A stretch of DNA of 64,000 nucleotides, from contig NZ_SJEE01000005.1 in the NCBI RefSeq assembly GCF_006937785.1, positions 62,001-126,000 of the forward strand, in the 5' to 3' direction. The notes beneath the pieces are model-generated. The model had not been told where the DNA came from. It did not search any database and saw only the letters and a list, made by a program, of their open reading frames with translations. Of this stretch, positions 44,126 through 53,623 are shown piece after piece. A program made the translations under genes and the position numbers. Source of the stretch: Pseudanabaena sp. UWO311. Lineage in GTDB: Bacteria; Cyanobacteriota; Cyanobacteriia; Pseudanabaenales; Pseudanabaenaceae. Each line of letters opens with the position of its first letter. The stretch's first letter is position 1.

Positions 44126-45084
44126 ATGCTTCCAATCAGTTTGATGCCAAATGTTGTATTGTCATTCCTTACAAAGACAACAGTCATATTTTGGCTAGAT
44201 GTTTGACTTCGGTATTGTCAAGTGCTCCTGTAACAACATTGATTGTTGTTGTCGATGATGGTTCTCAAGTCTCAGGCAAAGACGATCGCAATCTTACTGA
44301 CTTTCTTAGCGATCGCCGTTTACATTTGCTCCAACATATAGAGAATCTAGGTGCTGGTGCTGCGCGAAATACAGCGATTCAATGGTGTGACGAACAGGGG
44401 GTTGAGATTGTCATCTTACTTGACAGTGATTGTTCGGTGACAACAGGCTTTGTGGAAACTCATTGTTCTCTTCATACCCAATATCCTGAAGTTGCCGTAT
44501 TTGGGGGCGCAGTTCGTGGAGTCGGTGCTGGAATTTGGGCAGACTTAGATAACTTGATGTCTTGGTTTACTTCTATTCCTAATGCACCTTTGCGAGATGT
44601 TGACGGGCTCTATCATATCCCGACCACAAATATGAGCTTAAAACTGAAAGCGTTAAGCCAAGAGATACCGCTGTTTGATGCTCATTTAAGAACAGGTGAA
44701 GATGTACAGTTTGTGCAACGACTCAGACGTAATGGATATAAGCTGAAGTTCTCGCCTCAACCAGAAATCAGTCATTACGATCGCCAAAGTTTTGCTGATT
44801 TTCTGGCACATCAGTATCGTTGGGGACTGCATACATTTATTCTAAGATTCCCTCAGTTTCAGCATCATAAGTTGGCTCGATTTCTGTTAATTATTCTATT
44901 CGTCTTGCTCCTACCAGTTTTTGCGATCGCGGCAAGCATAATTACGATCTTGCCTTGGTTAAGGCAGTCTCTAAAATATTGGTGGTATTTCCCGATGATC
45001 CTTTGTGTTTATCTATATAAAGGCTTGGCGGTTATTGCTGGCACTTATAATCCTCAGCTTGCTACTAATCAAAAGAAGTTTTAA
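44122..45084 (+). CDS. Family 2 glycosyltransferase with C-terminal membrane spans
   Basis: A 320-residue GT2 enzyme: CIVIPYKDNSHILARCL opens the domain, VVVDDGSQ is the nucleotide-binding strand, ILLDSDC the DxD-type metal site, and IPTTNMSLKLKAL and HLRTGEDVQFVQRLR (the ED catalytic base region). The last ~70 residues contain hydrophobic spans (RFLLIILFVLLLPVFAIAASII), so it is membrane-bound. It starts on the ATGA overlap with the radical SAM gene. Confidence 0.87.
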   Translation: MNASNQFDAKCCIVIPYKDNSHILARCLTSVLSSAPVTTLIVVVDDGSQVSGKDDRNLTDFLSDRRLHLLQHIENLGAGAARNTAIQWCDEQGVEIVILLDSDCSVTTGFVETHCSLHTQYPEVAVFGGAVRGVGAGIWADLDNLMSWFTSIPNAPLRDVDGLYHIPTTNMSLKLKALSQEIPLFDAHLRTGEDVQFVQRLRRNGYKLKFSPQPEISHYDRQSFADFLAHQYRWGLHTFILRFPQFQHHKLARFLLIILFVLLLPVFAIAASIITILPWLRQSLKYWWYFPMILCVYLYKGLAVIAGTYNPQLATNQKKF

Positions 45085-45121
45085 AAAATGCCGCGAAGCG
45101 GCATTTTTTAAAACTTCTTTT
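45071..45121. terminator. 24-bp perfect bidirectional palindrome
   Basis: Left arm 45071-45094 pairs exactly with 45098-45121 around GAA (apex CCGC-GAA-GCGG). It includes the stop codon of the glycosyltransferase and lies between convergent genes. Confidence 0.9.
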
Positions 45122-45126
45122 TTGGA

Positions 45127-46236
45127 CTAGAAAGTCAACACTGTCCGAATTGCGTCGCCTCTGTGCATCATCGCAAATGCTTCATTGATTTCCTCAATCG
45201 GCATTACATTTGTAATCAAGCTATCGATATCGATTTTGCCTTCCATATACCAATCGACAATTTTAGGAACATCTGTACGTCCCTTTGCGCCACCAAAGGC
45301 TGTGCCTTTCCAGACACGACCTGTAACTAATTGAAATGGACGAGTGCTAATTTCTTGTCCTGCACCTGCGACACCGACAATTACGCTCACTCCCCAACCT
45401 TTATGACAGCATTCGAGAGCTTGGCGCATAGTTTGGGTTCTGCCGATGCATTCAAAGGTGTAGTCTGCGCCACCTTTAGTGAGATCGACAAGATAGGGAA
45501 CAAGATCGCCTTCTACTTCTAAAGGATTCACGAAATGGGTCATGCCCATTTTTTCAGCGAGGGCGCGTTTTTTGGGATTAATGTCTACGCCGACGATCAT
45601 GTTTGCTCCGACCATCCGACATGCTTGGATCACGTTTAAGCCAATGCCTCCTAGCCCAAATATAACGACATTGGAACCAACTTCGACTTTGGCGGTGTTA
45701 ATGACTGCGCCGATGCCAGTGGTGACTCCGCAGCCGATGTAGCAGACCTTCTCGAAAGGTGCATCATCGCGGATTTTGGCTAGGGCGATTTCAGGGAGAA
45801 CGGTATAGTTCGCAAAGGTGGAGGTTCCCATATAATGATGAATTTTTTCGCCATTAATGGAGAAGCGACTGGTTCCATCGGGCATTAAACCTTGACCTTG
45901 GGTGACGCGAATTGCTTGACAGAGGTTGGTTTTACCACTGAGGCAGTAGGAGCAGTTGCGACATTCGGGGGTGTAGAGAGGAATGACGCGATCGCCTGCT
46001 TTGAGAGATGTGACACCTGCGCCGACTTCGACGACGACACCTGCGCCTTCATGTCCGAGGATGGCGGGAAATAGTCCTTCGGGGTCATCGCCTGAGAGGG
46101 TGAATGCGTCGGTGTGACAGACTCCTGTGGCTTTGATCTCGACGAGGACTTCTCCTGCTCTGGGGTGATCTAGTTGGACTGTCTCAATTTTGAGGGGGTG
46201 TCCTGCGGCGAAGGCGACTGCGGCTTTTACGTCCAT
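45127..46236 (-). CDS. frmA: S-(hydroxymethyl)glutathione dehydrogenase / class III alcohol dehydrogenase
   Basis: Oxidises the formaldehyde-glutathione adduct with NAD. The 369-residue zinc dehydrogenase starts [18 protein letters not shown], has catalytic-zinc residues in [14 protein letters not shown] and [10 protein letters not shown], the structural-zinc loop [15 protein letters not shown], and the NAD motif [11 protein letters not shown]. The upstream 27 residues that could be added in frame are not conserved, so ATG 46236 is chosen. No FrmB neighbour is present. Confidence 0.95.
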   Translation of the reverse strand: MDVKAAVAFAAGHPLKIETVQLDHPRAGEVLVEIKATGVCHTDAFTLSGDDPEGLFPAILGHEGAGVVVEVGAGVTSLKAGDRVIPLYTPECRNCSYCLSGKTNLCQAIRVTQGQGLMPDGTSRFSINGEKIHHYMGTSTFANYTVLPEIALAKIRDDAPFEKVCYIGCGVTTGIGAVINTAKVEVGSNVVIFGLGGIGLNVIQACRMVGANMIVGVDINPKKRALAEKMGMTHFVNPLEVEGDLVPYLVDLTKGGADYTFECIGRTQTMRQALECCHKGWGVSVIVGVAGAGQEISTRPFQLVTGRVWKGTAFGGAKGRTDVPKIVDWYMEGKIDIDSLITNVMPIEEINEAFAMMHRGDAIRTVLTF

Positions 46237-46348
46237 GAATCTTGTTGTGTCCCTGAGTTTATGGCTGACGATGTATTTGAAATTATATCGCGATCGCCTT
46301 TTAGCTGCGATCGCCAATGCCTAGACCTGCGACTTTTAGTTTGTACAC

Positions 46349-46573
46349 TCACTCAAAGATGGATCTTGATAATCCTGATTGTCTAATGATCGATTGAAGT
46401 GTGCCAATTTTTACCTCTGCATAGTTAGGGACTGGGACTGTAATTGTAGAATCATCAATCTTCTTTTGCATGATGATATGACTACCTCGTTGCCTAACTT
46501 GTGTGAATCCATGCTCAGATAGGATTTGACATACTTGTTTTGCAGAGAGGACTCGTAATTTACCCAATGGCAA
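46349..46573 (-). CDS. hicA: HicA mRNA interferase toxin
   Basis: A 74-residue HicA protein: VLSAKQVCQILSEHGF and RQRGSHIIMQKK, with the catalytic His in GSH, then TVPVPNYAEVKIGTLQSII. It is co-transcribed with hicB, which precedes and overlaps it by 14 bases (the antitoxin-first order). Confidence 0.92.
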   Translation of the reverse strand: MPLGKLRVLSAKQVCQILSEHGFTQVRQRGSHIIMQKKIDDSTITVPVPNYAEVKIGTLQSIIRQSGLSRSIFE

Positions 46574-46787
46574 CCTCGATCTGCGTCACATAAATTTCTG
46601 AATACATCCTTGTTAGAATTTCTTGGGGGCTTGCCATTTCAAAGAATAGCTCGATCGCTTCGATCAGGTTTTTTCTGGCTTCTTCTACTGAGTCGCCTTG
46701 GCTGGCGATATCTATCTGTGGGCAAAGGGATACATAGCCGTTGTCTTCTCGCTCAATAATGCAGGTTAGTTGTTTGAGTTGTTTCAT
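46560..46787 (-). CDS. hicB: HicB antitoxin
   Basis: A 75-residue HicB-type partial RNase H fold protein: LTCIIEREDNGYVSLCPQID and GDSVEEARKNLIEAIELFFE are the family core. No C-terminal DNA-binding domain is present, so the complex may bind its operator only weakly or through other means. Confidence 0.9.
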   Translation of the reverse strand: MKQLKQLTCIIEREDNGYVSLCPQIDIASQGDSVEEARKNLIEAIELFFEMASPQEILTRMYSEIYVTQIEVAIG

Positions 46788-46888
46788 TATTAAAGTCCTA
46801 ATCTAATTTTATTGCTATTATATCCTGATGTCTAACAAGACGTAGATCTTCGATTTTGTGTGTGACGGAATTTCAAATAGAAAGAACT

Positions 46889-46957
46889 GTAGGGGCAAAG
46901 CATTCCCGCCGTAATCTATCAATTTGTAAGAGCGCTTTATTTTGGGAATGCTTTGCC
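46889..46957. repeat. Solitary REP-like copy
   Basis: GTAGGGGCAAAGCATTCCCG and GGGAATGCTTTGCC form an imperfect hairpin related to hairpin B of the REP blocks at 38 kb (GCAGAGCATTCCCG), with compensatory A/T changes in both arms. Confidence 0.7.
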
Positions 46958-47077
46958 ATTAACCTTGCAATGTGGGGATGATTTATCGCTGAAGGTGGGG
47001 AGGATAACGCAGGGACAAGCGATCGCTGAAAGCGGAGATCGTAGTATTTGCGGATTAAGTTTGCCTGAGAAGGATAC

Positions 47078-47143
47078 AGATCTCCGACTTTTTGGATGAT
47101 GGAGAAAGGTGATCTGTAATTACACAGAAAAAGTCGGAGATCT
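47078..47143. repeat. AGATCTCCGACTTTTT inverted repeat
   Basis: 16-bp perfect arms at 47078-47093 and 47128-47143 with a 34-nt spacer, 48 bases after the STAND-WD40 stop. The 403-base gap 46788-47190 holds this and the REP-like copy but no gene. Confidence 0.7.
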
Positions 47144-47190
47144 CGCCCCCTCACAATTTAACCGAAATCTAATTTTTTCCTTTTCCCTTT

Positions 47191-50100
47191 TTACTTGTCA
47201 CAAAGTTTTCTATCGCTCTCAGAAACATCGGGATTAGTAATGAGATAGGGGCGTAATCGCGCACAGGCACTATCTAGCATTTCGTCTAGGGTTTGGATGC
47301 GCCATAGTTTGACGATAGAAGGATTATCTATAGGAATTGTGGCAATAAATTGGAAGTCTTCTCGCATAATTCCATAACCTTGATATTCAGCAATTTGTCT
47401 ACCCTGTAAATCCCAAATCCGATTAGTTCCATCACCGCCACTAGTTGCTATTCTTTTGCCTTCAGGAGAAAGTACCATACTCAAAACATCACCTTGATGC
47501 GCTTGCAATTTCGCTATCTCATTTCCCTCTAAATCGAAAATTCGTACTGTTCCGTCACTACCAAGGGTCGTAATTCTTTTGTTTTCGGGAGAAACCATCT
47601 CTTTTGAAATAGATTTTTGCTGTATTTGCAGTTGTGTTTGCTCTTTACCTTCTAAATCCCAAACTATCCTGATTCCATTACTACCACGGGTTGTAATTCT
47701 TTTATTCTCGGGAGAAACTATCTCTTTTGAAATAGATTCTTGCTGTATTCGCAGTTGTGTTTGCTCTTTGCCTTCTAAATCCCAAACCCTCGTGATTCCG
47801 TCACTACCGATGGTCGAGATCTTTTGGTTGTCAGGAGAAAATACCATGTTCAAAAAGTATCCTTGATACCTCTTCAGTTTTGCAATTTCTTTACCATCTA
47901 AATCCCAAATTCGCGCTGTCCCATCACTGCTACTAGTAGCAAGTCTATTGCCTTCAGGTGAAAATATGATACTTAAAACAGATCCTTGATGTCCCTTCAG
48001 TTTTGCAATTTCTTTACCATCTAAATCCCAAATTCGTGCTGTCCTGTCACTACTACTAGTAGCGAGTCTATTGCCTTCAGGTGAAAATATGACACTCAAA
48101 ACCGACCCTTGATGTCCCTTCAGTTGTAAAATTTCTTTGCCATCTAAATCCCAAATTCGCGCTGTCCCATCACTGCTACTAGTTACAATTCTCTCGCCTT
48201 TAGGTGAAAATGTCATACTCAAAACAGCCCCTTGATATCCCTTGAGTTTTACTTGCTCTTTGCTGTCCAAATCCCAAATTTGCAGTGTTCCATCATTGCC
48301 TTTAGCGGCGATTCTTTTACCTTCAGGTGAAAATGCCACGCTCGAAATAGCTACTTGATGTCCCTTCAGTTTTGAAATTTCTTTGCCCTCTAAATCCCAA
48401 ATTCGCACTGTTCCGTCACTGTCACTAGTGGCAAGTCTTTTGCCATCAAAAGAAAATGCCACACTCCCAAAATCCCATTGTCCTTTTAGTTTTACAATCT
48501 CTTTGCCATCTAAATCCCAAATCAGTGCAGTTCCTTTACCACTATTAGCAGCAAGCCTTTTGCTGTCGGGCGAAAACACCATACTTCCATAAGCTGGTTG
48601 TTCTTGCAATTTCGCAATTTCTTTGCCATCTAAATCCCAAATCCGCATTATTCCGTCACTTCCGCGGGTTGCAAGTCTTTTGCCATTGGGAGAAAATACC
48701 ACACTCAAAAGATCCTGTGGATGTATTTGTAATTTCGTAATTTCTTTGCCATCTAAATCCCAAATCCTCACGATTCCACCGCCACAAGTTGCAAGTCTTT
48801 TACTATTGGGAGCAAATACCACGCTATTTGCTCGAAATTGCAATCGCTCTCGTCCATCTCTCAAAATCAATTGCAACACACTAAGAGGACTCACAGAAGG
48901 ATATTGATCGATTTGTTGCGAATCTTTAATAAGTGTTTTGAGTAGTTTTGCAGATCTCACCGCAGGCAGCAATGCTTGAAATTCTTGGGTTTTAAAAAGT
49001 CTTTCTGCTTCAGCACTTTGCTTTTCAATTTGAGTAATTGCTAAAGCTTCCTGTGAATCTTGAAAGGTTTTAACAGCATAAATGCCAATCACTATAGCCG
49101 CCACAGAAGCAATTCCCAAAAAAATCGAAGCGATCCAAATCCGTTGTTTCGCCTTGCGATTTGCCACTGCATAGATATCCTTCTCTCGTTCCGCCAACTC
49201 CCGCCGCTTCCGTTCTTCCAGAAACTTCTCCATCATAATCATCTCAACACGATACTTCTTGCGAATAAAGCTAACCAAATAATCATGAATCAACTGAAAG
49301 CGATCATCAGGCGAACTACTCACCCGAAAAGCAAGCCCAGAACCAACGAGAACAGCTAGCACCAGCGAGAGATTTTCAGCTTCGTTGAGAGGTTCGATCC
49401 CCCTGCCTTCGGCTTCCCCCTTAGAAAGGGGGACTGAGTTATCTATACTTCCTAAAGTATCCAAAGCCCCCCTTTGCAAGGGGGGTAGGGGGGATCGAAA
49501 CCCCAAACCATTACCAGAAACCTCACCCAACAACTCCAACGCCAACTCCGCTTGCGTCTTTTGCGGACGCTTCTCCTCATTCCCCGTCAACGCATACAAC
49601 ACCCTCTCCGCCAACTCCTTATTCCCCCCCCCACAATCCCGCACCACATTCTCCAACCACCGCTCCACCAAAACCTCACTCGGCTTACGATGCATATCAC
49701 CCGTCAATGCCAGATACTCGCGCAGATTCGCGATCGGCGGAACCTCCGACTCCAACTGCGCCCCCACCACCTGCAACTCAATCGGCAAAATTCGCAACTG
49801 CTCACCACTCAAATCCGTCACGAGGCGATCGATCAACTCAGGCTCCAAACGTAACTGCGATCGCCTAGTCAACGCCTCAATCACCTGTCGCGCCTGATCC
49901 TGCGTAAAATCCCCCAAATAGTACCGCACCTGCTTACCGAGAATATCATTCTCCACTTTTTCCAAATCCACAGCCCGATCGCATTCCAACAAATAATGCA
50001 GATAGTCCTCCCGCAGCGACAACACCACCCGCACAAAATCCGTATGCAAACAAGCCTTCAGGAACTTGTAAAATGGCAAGCGATCGCGAAAATCTTCTTT

Positions 50101-52005
50101 CTTAAAAAAGAAATCCTCAAACTGATCGAATATCAATACCGTCAAATAATTCTCATCAATATTACGTTTAAAATGATGAATTGGGTCGAGATCGGGACGG
50201 CGATCGCCAAAATATTTTTGTAACTTGTGTTTAACTTCTGCACTCCAATCTTTGTAATTTTTAATCGCAAAAACTAACACCTTGCGCCCATCAATTGTTC
50301 CCTTTGTGCGTAACGCAGGAACCAATCCACCACTAAGGATCGAACTTTTCCCTGCCCCTGAATCGCCATGAATCACCGTCAAAGGATATCGCGCCTGACC
50401 AATGCGATCGACCAACTTCTCCACATCCAGCATCCGCCCCGAAGCCTCAATCTCTTGTGCGATCTTGTCGGACTGTTCCGCAACATTCGCATACATATCG
50501 AAATTAGTTCTTTCCCGCTTTGGATTCAAAGTCCCCGCACCGATGAAAGCCCTTAGCCCATACTGTTGCTCCACCGATCGCTGATGTTGCTTAGTTTCAA
50601 AAGCTTCCAAATACAGCCCCGACGCAGTGTAAAGCGATCGCAACTCCTCCAAAACCGACACATAGATCTGCGCGTCATAGGGATGTTGCTCACGGAGCCA
50701 GCGATCGCGCACACCCTCTAATCTCGCGATCGCACCTTGGCGCTCGCCCAATCCCTCCAAAGCTTGTGCCAACCAAAGCTCATATTTGGCATAGCCATAG
50801 CGCCGCGAAGGCGCAAGGTTAGACAATTGCAGTACTTCCCCTTGGGCATATAACGCTAGTGCCGATTCCGCCGATTCCTTTGCCGCCCGATAGTCCTGTT
50901 GCATCAACTTCACTGACGCAAGAATCCCGCGATCGTGGGATTCGCGCAGGAGATTGGGATAGATTTGATGGAGAGATAATGCTTCATTGACGAGAGATTC
51001 TAATCCCTCAGCCCCACTGGGGCTGAGGGCTAATAACTCCTCCCATGTCGCAGTCAAGAAATTGATATACAAAGCCATCAATTCCCCCCGTTGCAGGTTC
51101 CGAAAAATATCTATACTTTCCGCTAAATACTGCTGAGAAGTTGCATAAAAAGGCTGCTTTTGGTAGCGCTCACGCATCGCCAAACTGCGATCGCACATTC
51201 CCAATTGCAATAGACATGTCGCCTGTTTAAGCTGATTCCCTAAGTGTCGCCAAAAAGCTAAACTTCTCTCAAATAAGGCTTTTGCCTTTTCGATCCCTCC
51301 CTCATTCATCGCCATACAGCCAAATGCAAAGTCTAAACCTGCCCTTAACTCATCGCTAACCTCAATTGCTTGACCCTCTAATTCTGCGATCGCCGTAATT
51401 AGTTCAAACTGTTGTAAACTCGCATTCCAATCCCCCAAACCTTGAGATTGTAAATAGCGATCAAATATCGCTTCTATGGAATCTTGCACCAGCAACCTTA
51501 GCTCCATCGCCTCAAGCTGAAAGGCGATCGCCCCCGCCGTAGTCCAATTAGCCAGATCGCTTGCTTCACGAGTCAGAATATCCTGAGTGCGATCGTTCAG
51601 CCACAGCACCATCGGAAATTCTAAACAATTGGCAAATTCCTCTCGTACTCGATTTGCCGATTTCAAAACCGCTTCGATTTCCGTAACTGCATCCAATCCC
51701 AACACCATTAACACCTTGGGCTTCTGCTCAGTTGGCAATTGATGCACCTCGCCCATCAATTCCTGAATTGGTGCAAGTAAAGTCTTAGCGTCAGGTTTCA
51801 GTTCAAGTATGGCGATCGCAGCTTCTGGCAAATTATTTTCTGCTAATTGCGATCGCAAGTCATGCAATACGCGCTCCTGCAATACGCGATAGTTACATAA
51901 AGCGATCGACAATGAAAATCCCTGCGATCGCGTCACAATTCTCGTCAATCGACGTAATGCATCGCGATTATTCTCTGCAATTATATCGGTGCGATCGCTC
52001 ATCAA
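47191..52005 (-). CDS. Giant TPR-STAND-WD40 protein
   Basis: A 1604-residue protein. Residues ~1-190 are an alpha/beta domain without a P-loop, ~200-510 TPR-like helices (AKALFERSLAFWRHLG, EALSLHQIYPNL). Next is a STAND-type NTPase (Walker A GDSGAGKSSIL, Walker B LIFDQFEDFF). After an inserted 37-residue repeat peptide (~835-872) comes one membrane span (RIWIASIFLGIASVAAIVIG) and then twelve clear WD40 repeats plus one degenerate (RIWDLDGKEIAKLKGHQGS type), ending at ~1600. Such proteins sense and signal by oligomerising. The upstream AAA gene ends eight bases before its start. Function is not established. Confidence 0.87.
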   Translation of the reverse strand: MMSDRTDIIAENNRDALRRLTRIVTRSQGFSLSIALCNYRVLQERVLHDLRSQLAENNLPEAAIAILELKPDAKTLLAPIQELMGEVHQLPTEQKPKVLMVLGLDAVTEIEAVLKSANRVREEFANCLEFPMVLWLNDRTQDILTREASDLANWTTAGAIAFQLEAMELRLLVQDSIEAIFDRYLQSQGLGDWNASLQQFELITAIAELEGQAIEVSDELRAGLDFAFGCMAMNEGGIEKAKALFERSLAFWRHLGNQLKQATCLLQLGMCDRSLAMRERYQKQPFYATSQQYLAESIDIFRNLQRGELMALYINFLTATWEELLALSPSGAEGLESLVNEALSLHQIYPNLLRESHDRGILASVKLMQQDYRAAKESAESALALYAQGEVLQLSNLAPSRRYGYAKYELWLAQALEGLGERQGAIARLEGVRDRWLREQHPYDAQIYVSVLEELRSLYTASGLYLEAFETKQHQRSVEQQYGLRAFIGAGTLNPKRERTNFDMYANVAEQSDKIAQEIEASGRMLDVEKLVDRIGQARYPLTVIHGDSGAGKSSILSGGLVPALRTKGTIDGRKVLVFAIKNYKDWSAEVKHKLQKYFGDRRPDLDPIHHFKRNIDENYLTVLIFDQFEDFFFKKEDFRDRLPFYKFLKACLHTDFVRVVLSLREDYLHYLLECDRAVDLEKVENDILGKQVRYYLGDFTQDQARQVIEALTRRSQLRLEPELIDRLVTDLSGEQLRILPIELQVVGAQLESEVPPIANLREYLALTGDMHRKPSEVLVERWLENVVRDCGGGNKELAERVLYALTGNEEKRPQKTQAELALELLGEVSGNGLGFRSPLPPLQRGALDTLGSIDNSVPLSKGEAEGRGIEPLNEAENLSLVLAVLVGSGLAFRVSSSPDDRFQLIHDYLVSFIRKKYRVEMIMMEKFLEERKRRELAEREKDIYAVANRKAKQRIWIASIFLGIASVAAIVIGIYAVKTFQDSQEALAITQIEKQSAEAERLFKTQEFQALLPAVRSAKLLKTLIKDSQQIDQYPSVSPLSVLQLILRDGRERLQFRANSVVFAPNSKRLATCGGGIVRIWDLDGKEITKLQIHPQDLLSVVFSPNGKRLATRGSDGIMRIWDLDGKEIAKLQEQPAYGSMVFSPDSKRLAANSGKGTALIWDLDGKEIVKLKGQWDFGSVAFSFDGKRLATSDSDGTVRIWDLEGKEISKLKGHQVAISSVAFSPEGKRIAAKGNDGTLQIWDLDSKEQVKLKGYQGAVLSMTFSPKGERIVTSSSDGTARIWDLDGKEILQLKGHQGSVLSVIFSPEGNRLATSSSDRTARIWDLDGKEIAKLKGHQGSVLSIIFSPEGNRLATSSSDGTARIWDLDGKEIAKLKRYQGYFLNMVFSPDNQKISTIGSDGITRVWDLEGKEQTQLRIQQESISKEIVSPENKRITTRGSNGIRIVWDLEGKEQTQLQIQQKSISKEMVSPENKRITTLGSDGTVRIFDLEGNEIAKLQAHQGDVLSMVLSPEGKRIATSGGDGTNRIWDLQGRQIAEYQGYGIMREDFQFIATIPIDNPSIVKLWRIQTLDEMLDSACARLRPYLITNPDVSESDRKLCDK
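49391..49502. repeat. In-frame palindromic element inside the STAND gene
   Basis: GGTTCGATCCCCC...GGGGGGATCGAAACC ends are inverse copies; inside are CCCCCTTAGAAAGGGGG, TATACTTCCTAAAGTATC and CCCCCCTTTGCAAGGGGGG hairpins. It is read through in frame, encoding RSPLPPLQRG...VPLSKGEAEGRG. Confidence 0.85.
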
Positions 52006-52013
52006 ACTTTCCT

Positions 52014-53306
52014 CTAATCATCCAAAATTGGATTTACATCAAACCAACTATCACCTTGATATTCATACTCAAACACAAACTGGCTCTTGATCAGCGTCTG
52101 ATACTCCGACTCACCTCTTACCTTCTTATCCTGTTTTACTTTTGCAATTAGTTCCCATTCATCTTCAGTAATTGTTTTGATTTTATTATTCCGTTCCTTA
52201 GCGATGATGCTCTCGACCAACTTAGCCGTAATCGGTGGATCGTCCTGCTCCAAACAACCATACAGTAATCGAAATAAATTACGAACGTGACCACCACTAG
52301 CTTGACATAGGCGATCGAGAGTTTTAGGAGAATCAAATACTTTGTTCACAAATTCACTATTAATCCGTTGGACGGAATTAACTTTTGGGAATGCCCTCGC
52401 CATCACAATTTGTCTGAGTAGCGCCATTCCTGCCTCGCACTCACTGCCATCCTGCAACCTTGCAGGAACCATCGGCAAAGTCTTAATATCAGTTCCAAAC
52501 CGACTCGTCACGATCGCAGCATCATTAGAAAAAGTCAGCAACAATGGAACTGTGTAAACTACATGGCAATCCAGCCCCCGCAATTGATCGCCTCGTTCGA
52601 CAAACAAATATCCAGCCCTTGACTGCTCCTTCAGATCGATGCGATTTTCAATGCGATCGAGGTTATCTACAATCACCACTAAACCATTCAGCCCCTTAGC
52701 TTTCAGTTTTTCCTTCGCAGGAGCGAGTAACTCCTTATTAATCGAATTAATAATGCTATTGGTTCGTGATTCCAATCTTTCGCGCATTTGCCGACGCAAG
52801 GACGGGCTATTCTTTGCTTGAGCCGTAATCTCGGCAATCCCTACTGACAGCTTAAAATTTGCGCTCAGATCGAGCTTGGTTTGCAAAATATCCTTCAGCT
52901 CGCCAAATAATTTCTTGAAATATTCTGGGATGATATTAATCCCTTCCTTTTCTAAACCATTACTGAGTTGTCCTGCGATCGCTAACAAAATATCACTCGC
53001 ATCAACATCGCTCAGTTCTAACTGGCGATCACATTCAAAATACGCAACATGAAATTTTTTCTCGGTCAGTTCATGCTTCAGCCGCAAAAGCTCCGTCGAT
53101 TTGCCGCAGCCGATATGTCCAGTAAATAACTGACAGGTTGACTCATCGGGTGAAATCCGCACAATCTTGCGAGATAAACTCTCAATTAACTTTTCCCCAC
53201 GCACCGTCGAGAGGTCAACATAATAGCTGCGATCCTCTTCATTACTAGAATCAAGAGGATGCGTCGGGTTGCAAGCCTTATAAAATCGCGAAAGTTCAAG
53301 ATCCAT
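52014..53306 (-). CDS. AAA/KAP-like P-loop ATPase
   Basis: A 430-residue soluble P-loop ATPase: Walker A GHIGCGKSTELL (63-73), Walker B GLVVIVDNLDRI and a C-terminal winged-helix-like part (LCQASGGHVRNLFRLLYG). The pattern is that of AAA_16/Orc-like ATPases. It directly precedes the giant STAND-WD40 gene (8-base gap), so the products likely act together. Function not known. Confidence 0.8.
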   Translation of the reverse strand: MDLELSRFYKACNPTHPLDSSNEEDRSYYVDLSTVRGEKLIESLSRKIVRISPDESTCQLFTGHIGCGKSTELLRLKHELTEKKFHVAYFECDRQLELSDVDASDILLAIAGQLSNGLEKEGINIIPEYFKKLFGELKDILQTKLDLSANFKLSVGIAEITAQAKNSPSLRRQMRERLESRTNSIINSINKELLAPAKEKLKAKGLNGLVVIVDNLDRIENRIDLKEQSRAGYLFVERGDQLRGLDCHVVYTVPLLLTFSNDAAIVTSRFGTDIKTLPMVPARLQDGSECEAGMALLRQIVMARAFPKVNSVQRINSEFVNKVFDSPKTLDRLCQASGGHVRNLFRLLYGCLEQDDPPITAKLVESIIAKERNNKIKTITEDEWELIAKVKQDKKVRGESEYQTLIKSQFVFEYEYQGDSWFDVNPILDD

Positions 53307-53369
53307 AGTCGGATTTTAGGATGAGGATGAGCCATATCAAGTGCTGCCTATCCTAATATAGCGGATGCA

Positions 53370-53438
53370 ATACCAATTCACGAAAGTGTGCTAACACTTT
53401 TGTGAATTAAAAACCAAACCCAGTAAGGGTTTTATAGC
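53370..53438. repeat. TTGGTAT-ended repeat, family NP2 (partial copy d)
   Basis: ATACCAATTCACGAAAGTGTG...CACTTTTGTGAATTAAAAACCAAACCCAGTAAGGGTTTTATAG: the reverse complement of the second half of copy a, joined directly to NP1 copy D. Confidence 0.7.
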
Positions 53439-53548
53439 TGTCGCCATTCTTGTTAGGACATAAAACCCAAATAGTGTGAGGCGGCGCTTCGCGCTGCCTC
53501 ACACTATTTGGGTTTTGATTTGTCCTGATACAGGTGGCTATAGCTATA
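53433..53548. repeat. Nested palindrome, family NP1 (copy D)
   Basis: Outermost arms TATAGCTGTCGCC and GGTGGCTATAGCTATA; then TTAGGACATAAAACCC and GGGTTTTGATTTGTCCT; inner stem AAATAGTGTGAG/CTCACACTATTT; apex GGCGGCGC-TTC-GCGCTGCC (one mismatch). Confidence 0.8.
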
Positions 53549-53623
53549 AAAGTACAAAATGACAAAGCCATTTTGTGTTTTTGTCTAAACCAGCCTATGA
53601 AAAATCGCCAATCCCCATAGATG

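Noticed and set aside
45127-46317. Longer start for the formaldehyde dehydrogenase
   Set aside because: The added 27 residues are basic and unlike the family; ATG 46236 gives the normal 369-residue enzyme.
47290-48870. Regular ~123-base repeats resembling a CRISPR or tandem-repeat array
   Set aside because: They are WD40 codons in frame with divergent sequence; no spacer-repeat pattern.
49385-49897. Plus-strand 170-codon frame opposite the STAND gene
   Set aside because: Antisense shadow including the inserted repeat; no family features.
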